A DNA stretch of 42,202 nt, from positions 1-42,202 of the IMG/VR virus record IMGVR_UViG_3300046007_008434, one strand, 5' to 3'. The notes beneath the pieces are model-generated. The model was not told the origin of the DNA. It saw only the letters and a list, made by a program, of their open reading frames with translations, and searched no databases. Positions within the stretch are counted from its first letter, which is position 1. Every line of letters starts with the position of its first letter. A program made the translations under genes and the position numbers. Source of the stretch: a virus. Shown here one piece after another: positions 30,952 to 37,723 of this stretch.

Positions 30952-31962
30952 ATGGCAGCAACCCCCATCACTACAGTCAAAGGCCAACGCGAGGATCTTT
31001 CCGACGCAATGGTCCTAATCGAACCCGGCGACACCCCCCTGTTTTCAATGTGCAAGAAGGCAAAAGAGCCTCAAAATGTTCTTTTTCAGTGGCCCGCCGA
31101 CCGCTACAACGACCCGCAAACCGCAGGCGTTCTTGCTAATGACGATGTGTCTTCCTTCGACGACCAGCACGCCAACCGCGAACTCCTCTCAGGCCGAATT
31201 CAAAAGACACGCCGCAGCTTTCAAGTAGACGACCTCGTTGAGCAAGTCTCTGATTTGGCAGGTGTTGGCAAAAAGCAAGCCTTCAACAAGGCCGCTGCCA
31301 AGGCCCTCGTCGAATTGAAAATCGACATCGAAGCCATCATGGGCTCCGACAACGACAGCCAAGTGCAGTCCGGCTCGAACCCCTACAAAACTCGCGGCAT
31401 CGGCGAATGGATTAAAGCCACCGCACAGGCCGATACAGCCACCGCCGTTCCCGCCGCGTTCCGCACCCCAGCCGCTTCGATCAACACGACTGCCACTACT
31501 TCTCTCACCGAGAACAATGTCATCGATGTGCTTCAGAGCATCTACGGCGTGCGCCGCGCTCGTCGCAACTACGACCTCGTTTGCGGCGTCGCCCTCAAGC
31601 GTGCGTTTACAAACTTCATCCGCACTCAGACTGGCTCGACGAATGTCATGTCCAGCGTCCGCACCTTCAACAGCAATGTCGAAGACAAGAAGATCGTGAA
31701 CACCATCGACATCTACGAAGGCGACTTCGGCATCCTGTCACTCCATGTGTCCACCTACCTCGCCCATGGCGCGGCAGCAGCCGTCTCGGCCGCTCGCGGA
31801 TATGTGCTCGATATGGACCTCGTTTCCATCGGCTTCAATCGCAAGCCTCGCATGGAAGAGCTCGAAGACCGTGGCGGCGGACGCCGTGGCTTCTGCGACG
31901 CCATTTTCGGCGTTGCCGTGAGCAACCCGCAGGTTCTCGGAAAATTCGCAGCAACTGCGTAA
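30952..31962 (+). CDS. Major capsid protein, SU10/DUF5309 type
   Basis: 336 residues with the outline of the DUF5309 (SU10 major capsid) family of HK97-fold proteins: IEPGDTPLFSMCKKAK near the N-terminus, FQWPADRYNDPQ, the helix with TRRSFQVDDLVEQVSDLAGV (about 84-103), KALVELKIDIEAIMGSDNDS, the NVMSSVRTFNSNVED core (about 226-240) and GFCDAIFGVAV near the end. It would form the icosahedral shell. The leader is C/A-rich with no Shine-Dalgarno sequence, as before several virion genes here. A strong hairpin follows the stop. Confidence 0.88.
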   Translation: MAATPITTVKGQREDLSDAMVLIEPGDTPLFSMCKKAKEPQNVLFQWPADRYNDPQTAGVLANDDVSSFDDQHANRELLSGRIQKTRRSFQVDDLVEQVSDLAGVGKKQAFNKAAAKALVELKIDIEAIMGSDNDSQVQSGSNPYKTRGIGEWIKATAQADTATAVPAAFRTPAASINTTATTSLTENNVIDVLQSIYGVRRARRNYDLVCGVALKRAFTNFIRTQTGSTNVMSSVRTFNSNVEDKKIVNTIDIYEGDFGILSLHVSTYLAHGAAAAVSAARGYVLDMDLVSIGFNRKPRMEELEDRGGGRRGFCDAIFGVAVSNPQVLGKFAATA

Positions 31963-31979
31963 CACCCGCCCCCCAGCCC

Positions 31980-32034
31980 TTGCCGGTGGCCCCTCGTCTC
32001 AGGACAGGCCACCGGCAACCGGGGCTCCCCTTTT
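31980..32034 (+). terminator. Strong hairpin after the capsid gene
   Basis: A perfect 12-bp stem TTGCCGGTGGCC (31980-31991) and GGCCACCGGCAA (32007-32018) with a 15-base loop, then GGGGCTCCCC and four T. It follows the capsid stop by 17 bases. It may end part of the transcription, or act as an RNA processing or stability element that keeps capsid mRNA abundant relative to the portal genes downstream. Confidence 0.65.
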
Positions 32035-32039
32035 CAATA

Positions 32040-32387
32040 ATGGAAATACTCAAAGAAGCGTTAAGCGACATCCCCGGCGAAGTGGCCGAGGGCGTAAAGA
32101 ACGAGCTCCTCGCCCAGTGGAACTCCAAGGCTGTGCAAGCCGACGCCCGCCAGCACCTCATCGCCGCCGACCACGCCAAGCAAGACCTCCGCGCCATCGA
32201 GGGCGTAGGCGCTTTGACTCTCTCCATCGACCCTCAGATTTACCACTTCTGGAACTGGCAACTCCCCGGTTGCTGGAACGACCCAGACTTCATCCCATGG
32301 TTCAAGCGGAATTACCCCCAGTGCGTCGTGCGCTGCGGCGGCACAGGCAAGACCATGCTCCTCATGCCGGGCCTCAAAGCAGCATGA
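32040..32387 (+). CDS. 115-residue hypothetical protein, head region
   Basis: Starts MEILKEALSDIPGEVAEGVK; the second half is rich in Trp, Pro and aromatic residues (HFWNWQLPGCWNDPDFIPWF, KRNYPQCVVRCGGTGKTMLL). GGTGKT looks like a P-loop fragment, but there is no nucleotide-binding fold around it. Position between capsid and portal suggests a structural or assembly role. ATGA overlap with the next gene. Confidence 0.55.
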   Translation: MEILKEALSDIPGEVAEGVKNELLAQWNSKAVQADARQHLIAADHAKQDLRAIEGVGALTLSIDPQIYHFWNWQLPGCWNDPDFIPWFKRNYPQCVVRCGGTGKTMLLMPGLKAA

Positions 32388-32500
32388 CAAATCTTTTTGC
32401 CAGTTCACGCATTGCGGCGGGGTGTGTTTCCCTGGTCATTTCATACGCGCTGGCCGTAACCGCATTAAAAGCGGCCTCTGGCAACTCTCTCCTCGCATGA
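32384..32500 (+). CDS. 38-residue membrane peptide
   Basis: MTNLFASSRIAAGCVSLVIS, YALAVTALKAASGNSLLA: one predicted membrane helix. It is translationally coupled on both sides (ATGA at 32384 and at 32497). Unknown function. Confidence 0.5.
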   Translation: MTNLFASSRIAAGCVSLVISYALAVTALKAASGNSLLA

Positions 32501-34590
32501 AGTCCTACGACGACGAGCCAGACCGCGACACGAAGTATTGGGTAGGCCAGCTCACCGAAGCCGCCACCGATGGCAGTTGGTTTTCCGCCGTGCGGTCTCG
32601 CAACTACGACACCCGCATGTCGCTCTGGGACGGGCAGTCCTCGGATGGCAAGAAGTGGGCTGAAAATCTGGGCAAAAACCCATTTCCATGGAATGGATCG
32701 AGCGACAGCCGCATCCGCCTCGCCGATCTTGTTTGCAACCGCGAGACCCAGCTTTGCCTCACCTCGACCTTTGCCGCCCGCCTGCAAATGATGCCGGTAG
32801 AGTCCACCGACGCCATGTCCCGCACCGCCGCCGAGTCTGTGCTGAAGTGGATGCTCTTCACCCACTGCGCCAGCGACCTCCGGCGCGAACTCGAACTCGC
32901 CCTCAACATCCGCGCCACCTACGGCCTCGCCATCATGGGCGTGTTTTGGAAAACGACGACACGCATTGAGCAAAAGAGCGTCAGCCTCGAAGACCTCATC
33001 GTCATGGCCCAAGAGCAGGGCGACCCAAACTCCCCGCTCGCCATGCTCATTGGCGCAATCCTCGATCCACTCCAAGAGGAAGTGGCTATCGATCTGGCCG
33101 AGCAATTTGCCCCCGGCACTGGCACGGCCGCTAACATCCGCAAGCTCCGCGAAGGCGGCACGGTGGAATACACCGAGCCCTACATTTTCGAGAGCAAGCC
33201 CGAGTGGACGGCGTTGGAGCCTTTCAACGACATCATTTTCCCCACTGCCACCTACGACTTGCAACGAGCCCCATGGATCGCCCGCCGCGAGATGGTCACT
33301 TGCGAGGAGCTGGAGGAGCGCACGCTCACCGAGGGCTACCCCTACGAATTTTACGAGAAGGCCGAGAACTACAAAGGCGCAAGCCTCTGGCCCGTCTATT
33401 CGCAGCAGAACCACAACCGCCGCGATAGCATCCTCTGGCAAGACCACCGCGACCTGGTGGAAATCTGGCATGTTTACAGCAAGGAGACGGATGAGAAGAC
33501 CGGCGCGACCAAGGTCATGTGCCGCGTCATGCACCCGAATGTGGACATCTTCGCCAAGGAGGAAATTTCCCCCTACTCACACGGCGAGTATCCCTTCATC
33601 GAGTTGGCCCGCGAGCGTGTGAGCCGGTGCATCCTCGAAGCCCGAGGCATCCCCGAGATCGTTTCGACGATGCAGGCCGAAATCAAGACCCAGCGCGACT
33701 ACCGCACTGATCGCGCCGGGATCGCCATACTTCCCCCAATGCGCATACCGAGCAATAGGGGGAAACTTGACATCGTGCTCGGCCCCGCCGTGCAAATACC
33801 CGAACGCCGCCCGAATGAGTTTGGCTGGATGCAGCCGCCGCCGTTCGACCAAGGCACCATCGAGATCGAACGCGCCGTGCGCCGCGATGTAAATGAATAC
33901 TTCGGCATGGCAGGCGAGGGAGTCGATCCCAACTATGTCGCCCTCGTCACCCAGCATACGGTGGACCGCTGGCTCCGCGACTTCAAAGCCATCGTCACCC
34001 AGACCTACCAGCTCATGCAGCAATACATGCTGCCGGTGCAAATCCTCCGCGTCTCCGGCGGGCAGGCTCTCCCCTTCCAAGCCGACCGCGAAAGCATCCA
34101 AGGCAAGTTCGACCTCATCGTAGATTGGGACGCCAAGAACCTCGACGCCGAAGCCCTCGGCGTGAAGCTGAATTATATCTCCCAGGCCATCGTCCCAATG
34201 GATGTCGCCGGTGTCATCGACCGCGCCGGGCTCGTCAAATTCATCATGGCTGCGGTTGACCCAAACCTCGCCGACATCCTCGTCCGCGACCCCGGCCCCG
34301 CCGCCGCCATCGAGGCGAACGAGGAGCAACTGGCCTATACCAAGATTGCCGCAGGCACAGAGCCCGAGCTACCCGCCGAAGGCCAAAACCACCAACTCCG
34401 CGCCCAAGTCCTCCAAGGCATCATCCAAGCCAACCCCGCCGTGCAGCAGCGCTACCAGCAGGATGAAATTTTCCGCAACATGATCGACGCCCGCATGAAG
34501 GGCTTCAACTTCCAACTCCAGCAACAACAAAACGCCCAGATCGGCCGCCAAGGCACACTGCCAGCGTTGCAACAAGGAGGCCCGCAATGA
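32497..34590 (+). CDS. Portal protein
   Basis: 697 residues, in the range of podovirus head-to-tail connectors. It shows the portal layout: N-terminal MKSYDDEPDRDTKYWVGQLT, wing helices and strands around EPFNDIIFPTATYDLQRAPW and EIWHVYSKETDEKT, the stem/clip region near SRCILEARGIPEIVSTMQAE, an NEYFGMAGEGVDPN segment, and a Gln-rich C-terminus (QQQQNAQIGRQ). It would form the dodecameric vertex through which DNA enters and leaves. The ATG at 32497 overlaps the previous stop; the longer frame upstream overlaps the membrane peptide. AAGGAGG near its 3' end serves the next gene. Confidence 0.9.
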   Translation: MKSYDDEPDRDTKYWVGQLTEAATDGSWFSAVRSRNYDTRMSLWDGQSSDGKKWAENLGKNPFPWNGSSDSRIRLADLVCNRETQLCLTSTFAARLQMMPVESTDAMSRTAAESVLKWMLFTHCASDLRRELELALNIRATYGLAIMGVFWKTTTRIEQKSVSLEDLIVMAQEQGDPNSPLAMLIGAILDPLQEEVAIDLAEQFAPGTGTAANIRKLREGGTVEYTEPYIFESKPEWTALEPFNDIIFPTATYDLQRAPWIARREMVTCEELEERTLTEGYPYEFYEKAENYKGASLWPVYSQQNHNRRDSILWQDHRDLVEIWHVYSKETDEKTGATKVMCRVMHPNVDIFAKEEISPYSHGEYPFIELARERVSRCILEARGIPEIVSTMQAEIKTQRDYRTDRAGIAILPPMRIPSNRGKLDIVLGPAVQIPERRPNEFGWMQPPPFDQGTIEIERAVRRDVNEYFGMAGEGVDPNYVALVTQHTVDRWLRDFKAIVTQTYQLMQQYMLPVQILRVSGGQALPFQADRESIQGKFDLIVDWDAKNLDAEALGVKLNYISQAIVPMDVAGVIDRAGLVKFIMAAVDPNLADILVRDPGPAAAIEANEEQLAYTKIAAGTEPELPAEGQNHQLRAQVLQGIIQANPAVQQRYQQDEIFRNMIDARMKGFNFQLQQQQNAQIGRQGTLPALQQGGPQ

Positions 34591-35534
34591 AGGCCACTCC
34601 CTACCGCACCGTCCGCGATGGCGTGATCTCCCGCATGGGCATCGACCCCGCGCAGCCGCTCATGGCCTCGCAGGCTACGGCGCTGGCGGAGTATCTCACC
34701 ACCGCTGCCGCGACGGCTTGGACCTTCTTCGATTGGCCGGATGTCTATCTCACCGAGGCCCGCACGCCGGTGGGCGATGGCTATGCGCCGGGGCTTTATA
34801 CCTACGAGAGCGATTATGTCGGCACGACCTCCTACATCGGCCGCGCCTTGCAGGGATCGCAATTTGCGGACCCTGTGTGGCGCATCAAACGCGTCACCAC
34901 GACCGCAGCGGGCGATCTCCTGAATATCGACACCGCCGTGGATGTCGCGTGGAACGACCGCACAACGGCGACCTACATCGAGACCAGCACGAATGCGCCT
35001 GCGGAGGAGTTCATCCCCTACATCCCGCTTCTGGCTCCAGGGCAGAAGGCGATTGGGAATGTGCTGAAGGTTTATGACATCAAGCCCGACGAGGGCCGCC
35101 TCACGCTGTCGCTTGATTTCGTCGTCACCGAAGACCGCATCCTCATCACCGATACGGACTACATCTCCGGCCAAGTCTGGGTGGAGTTCTCGCTACCGCA
35201 GCCGAAGTTCACCGCCACCGCGTTCAACGCCTCCACCGCTTACGCAGCGGGCGATCTTGTTTACTACAACACCACCGGCGATTGCTACGAAGCCCTCGCC
35301 GACACCACCGGCAATCTCCCGACGAATGAGGAGTTCTGGCTGCGCCACCGCATCCCTGCCTTCCTCGCCGATTACCTCAAGTTCTACGCGCTCGCCGAAA
35401 CGCTCAGTGAGGACGGCCAGATGGACAAGGCCAACTACCAGTTCTCCCGCGCCGAAGGCATCCTGCAACAACGCATGGACGACGCCTGGCTGCGCAAAGG
35501 CGAGGTGCGCCGCTACTCCGCCAGCTTCCAATAA
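34587..35534 (+). CDS. Head-tail adaptor (tail tubular protein A-like) with CBM-like insert
   Basis: 315 residues, directly after the portal with ATGA overlap. The N-terminus (MKATPYRTVRDGVISRMGID ... AEYLTTAAATAWTFFDWPDV) and the C-terminus (DYLKFYALAETLSEDGQMDK, YQFSRAEGILQQRM) have the helical pattern of adaptor proteins that bind the portal ring. Residues about 212-255 (FNASTAYAAGDLVYYNTTGD, CYEALADTTGNLP) resemble a carbohydrate-binding module of the chitin-binding type, inserted into a loop and probably exposed on the tail. The adaptor role is inferred from position and architecture. Confidence 0.75.
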   Translation: MKATPYRTVRDGVISRMGIDPAQPLMASQATALAEYLTTAAATAWTFFDWPDVYLTEARTPVGDGYAPGLYTYESDYVGTTSYIGRALQGSQFADPVWRIKRVTTTAAGDLLNIDTAVDVAWNDRTTATYIETSTNAPAEEFIPYIPLLAPGQKAIGNVLKVYDIKPDEGRLTLSLDFVVTEDRILITDTDYISGQVWVEFSLPQPKFTATAFNASTAYAAGDLVYYNTTGDCYEALADTTGNLPTNEEFWLRHRIPAFLADYLKFYALAETLSEDGQMDKANYQFSRAEGILQQRMDDAWLRKGEVRRYSASFQ

Positions 35535-35542
35535 CCACCCCC

Positions 35543-35563
35543 TTGACACCCTCTCCCATAATA
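35543..35563 (+). promoter_or_regulatory. Compact TTGACA-N9-ATAATA motif
   Basis: TTGACA (35543-35548), nine C-rich bases, ATAATA (35558-35563), A-rich run, ATG at 35575. It matches the element at 28883 in sequence (TTGACACC, C-rich spacer, ATAAT, A-rich) and in distance to the start codon. It lies in the gap before the tail-fibre block. Confidence 0.4.
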
Positions 35564-35574
35564 AAAATAACGAC

Positions 35575-35868
35575 ATGAACCCCACCGTCCAAATCGCCGC
35601 ACGCAACACCGCTGGAATTGTCCAGCCCGTCCAAGCCACACCAGATGGGGCTCTGCGGGTGAGCACAGGTTTTCCTACTCCCGCTTACACGAAGTATGAA
35701 AATGTTCGTTTCGCCGCCCCCGCGACGAACAACACAAGCTATGTCGATTTCACTTTCAACGGCACCTCGGTAGCCCGAATCGTAAATACCTATTTCGGAG
35801 CCAATCCCCCCACGGCCGACAACGCGGAGATCCGCAGCGTCGAGATTAAATTCCCGCCCTACGCGTAA
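35575..35868 (+). CDS. 97-residue tail-associated hypothetical protein
   Basis: Starts MNPTVQIAARNTAGIVQPVQ; strands such as TSYVDFTFNGTSVARIVNTY and AEIRSVEIKFPPYA suggest a small beta-sandwich. It is the first gene after the adaptor, followed by several fibre-type genes, so it is probably a minor virion or fibre-base protein. Not recognised by family. Confidence 0.55.
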   Translation: MNPTVQIAARNTAGIVQPVQATPDGALRVSTGFPTPAYTKYENVRFAAPATNNTSYVDFTFNGTSVARIVNTYFGANPPTADNAEIRSVEIKFPPYA

Positions 35869-36135
35869 ATGTCGCAGGTTTTTTTCAATCCCTTTTCCGG
35901 CGCAGCGCAAAACATCGCTCTGCCCCAGCTCGACTCCTCGGGTCAAATCTCCGGCGCGATGATCCCCGACGACTTTGACGATGTGCAGCGCTTCGACTCC
36001 GTGGCCAGCTTCCCGAACCCCGGCACCGTCGCCCGCATTTACTTTCCCGCAGATACCAACATCCCGCACCGCTGGGATGTGGACACCCTTTCCTACAAGC
36101 CCATCTCGTCCGACACGGACGGCGGTGAGTTTTAG
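35869..36135 (+). CDS. 88-residue tail-associated hypothetical protein
   Basis: MSQVFFNPFSGAAQNIALPQ, LDSSGQISGAMIPDDFDDVQ, then PGTVARIYFPADTNIPHRWD. Short beta-rich protein with the look of a fibre adaptor or cap. The start directly abuts the preceding TAA. Function unknown. Confidence 0.55.
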   Translation: MSQVFFNPFSGAAQNIALPQLDSSGQISGAMIPDDFDDVQRFDSVASFPNPGTVARIYFPADTNIPHRWDVDTLSYKPISSDTDGGEF

Positions 36136-36176
36136 GCAACCCCCGCAGTAACAACCCCAAATACCCCCAAAACATC

Positions 36177-36950
36177 ATGGCTAATACCCTACGCATTAAA
36201 CGCAGACTCACAGGTGCCTCCGGCGCCCCTACCGGCCTCGCTCTCGGCGAGTTGGCCCATAGCTTCGTTGACGACAAACTCTGGATCGGCAATGGCTCGA
36301 CCTCAGTTGTCATCGGCGGCGAAGGCCACTTCGCTACCAACGCCGACCTCGCATCCGAAGTCTCGACGCTGAACTCCAGCATCAGCTCCGAAAACTCCCG
36401 CGCCGTCGCAGCGGAGCAAGCCCTCGGAACTCGCATTGATTCGGTCCTCTCGAACACCACACAAGGATCGCTTGATTCGTTGACGGAGGTTGTCACAGCC
36501 TTCCAGGCCGCAGACTCCAGCCTCAACGGAGCGATAACCACCCTCGCCAATAGCGCCTCCAGCGCTCTCAGCTCGGCCGTGGCGACACTCGAAGCAGCCG
36601 ACAGCGCCCTCGACGGACGCCTCGACACCGCAGAGAGCGACATCAACGCGCTTGAGAGCCGCGCCACGACCATCGAAGGCGACGCCTCCGCTCTGGCCGC
36701 ACGCGTCACCACAGCCGAAGGCGACATCGACGCCATCGAGTCAGCAGCCACAGCCCTCGCAGGCCGTGTGTCAACTGCCGAAGGTGACATCAACTCCATC
36801 GAATCCGCAGCGACAGCCCTCACAGGCCGAGTCTCCACTTTGGAGACCACCGCAGCAGGACTCGGCACGATGTCCACGCAGAATGCCAACAATGTCGCCA
36901 TCACCGGCGGCAGCATCGACGGCATCAGCTTCGACGGCGGCAGCTTCTAA
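36177..36950 (+). CDS. Coiled-coil tail fibre protein
   Basis: 257 residues. The first about 45 (TLRIKRRLTGASGAPTGLAL, GELAHSFVDDKLWIGNGSTS) match the short N-terminal anchoring domain common to tail fibres (Mtd N-terminal-like). The rest is a trimeric coiled coil with a repeated AEGDI(D/N)(A/S)IESAATAL(A/T)GRVST unit, ending in VAITGGSIDGISFDGGSF, a typical fibre-tip cap sequence. The leader (ACCCCCAAAACATC) is C/A-rich with no Shine-Dalgarno sequence. It probably forms one of the side fibres for host recognition. Confidence 0.75.
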   Translation: MANTLRIKRRLTGASGAPTGLALGELAHSFVDDKLWIGNGSTSVVIGGEGHFATNADLASEVSTLNSSISSENSRAVAAEQALGTRIDSVLSNTTQGSLDSLTEVVTAFQAADSSLNGAITTLANSASSALSSAVATLEAADSALDGRLDTAESDINALESRATTIEGDASALAARVTTAEGDIDAIESAATALAGRVSTAEGDINSIESAATALTGRVSTLETTAAGLGTMSTQNANNVAITGGSIDGISFDGGSF

Positions 36951-36969
36951 GCTCCCCTCCCTCCCCACA

Positions 36970-36999
36970 GCGGTGGCGCGGTTCATCCCGCGCCATCGC
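36970..36999 (+). terminator. Hairpin after the coiled-coil fibre gene
   Basis: Stem GCGGTGGCGCGG (36970-36981) and CCGCGCCATCGC (36988-36999), one G-T pair, 6-base loop. It is followed by the palindrome GGGGCCCC and an AT-rich leader with repeated TTAAAACTT (37016-37045) before the ATG at 37051. Probable attenuator or stability element; the lack of a T run makes intrinsic termination uncertain. Confidence 0.45.
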
Positions 37000-37050
37000 T
37001 CCACGGGGCCCCTGCTTAAAACTTAATCCTTAAAACTTAAAACTTCCCAA

Positions 37051-37419
37051 ATGGCCACGGTCATAAAACTCCTGCGAAGCACGGTCCCAGGCCGAGTCCC
37101 CACCGCCGCGCAAGTGGCGCAGGGTCAACTCGCCCTCAACCTCCCCGACCGCCGCCTCTACAGCAAAGACCACAACAACGAAGTTTTCCGCCTCGCCCGC
37201 CCCCGCGACCCCAGCGACTACCAGCTCCTCCACGCCGTGGACGGCGACAATCTCTACCTCGGACGCCTCGCCTGGGCAGACTACCCCGCCTCCGGACCCG
37301 CCGAGGACTCCGCAGAGTGGACCATCTACAAAATTTCCACCGACGCCGCAGGCGATGTCGTCTCGGAGCAATCGGCCACCGGCGCGTGGTCGAACAAAAC
37401 CAATCTCCAATTTTCTTAA
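37051..37419 (+). CDS. 122-residue fibre-type protein
   Basis: The start TVIKLLRSTVPGRVPTAAQV then AQGQLALNLPDRRLYSKD is the same kind of N-terminal fibre-anchoring domain as in the 36177 gene (LAxGELAxNxxDxxLY pattern). The rest (DAVDGDNLYLGRLA-like segment, EWTIYKISTDAAGDVVS) is beta-rich. Probably a short tail fibre or a base for the larger fibre at 37724. Confidence 0.68.
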   Translation: MATVIKLLRSTVPGRVPTAAQVAQGQLALNLPDRRLYSKDHNNEVFRLARPRDPSDYQLLHAVDGDNLYLGRLAWADYPASGPAEDSAEWTIYKISTDAAGDVVSEQSATGAWSNKTNLQFS

Positions 37420-37438
37420 ACCCAAAAATCCAAACACC

Positions 37439-37720
37439 ATGAACGCTACCAACCCAATTGAAATCAACGGAAAATCCTACGACAAATTCAGCCTCAACCT
37501 CGCCATCACGGGCAAATACAACGGCGACGGAAGCACTGACGCCAATGTCGCCATGCGCCTCGTCCCGACACGCATTGAAGCTGGCATAGTCGAGACCGCA
37601 GACGAAGCCGCCATCGGCATTGCGCTCGGATCACTCGCAGGCAGCGACGAAGCCACAACGCAAGCCGTCGGCGCGATCCAAGCCGCTCTGCAAGCCTACA
37701 TCAACGCAAAAGGACTCTAA
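37439..37720 (+). CDS. 93-residue tail-associated hypothetical protein
   Basis: MNATNPIEINGKSYDKFSLN, LAITGKYNGDGSTDANVAMR, then a helical Ala-rich tail (ATTQAVGAIQAALQAYINAK). The pattern resembles small proteins encoded beside tail fibres in many podophages. The leader is again C/A-rich (CCAAAAATCCAAACACC). Unknown function. Confidence 0.55.
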   Translation: MNATNPIEINGKSYDKFSLNLAITGKYNGDGSTDANVAMRLVPTRIEAGIVETADEAAIGIALGSLAGSDEATTQAVGAIQAALQAYINAKGL

Positions 37721-37723
37721 GCC

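Noticed and set aside
32326-32361. Walker A (GGTGKT) in the 115-residue protein
   Set aside because: The motif stands at the C-terminus, with no following helix, Walker B or nucleotide-binding fold.
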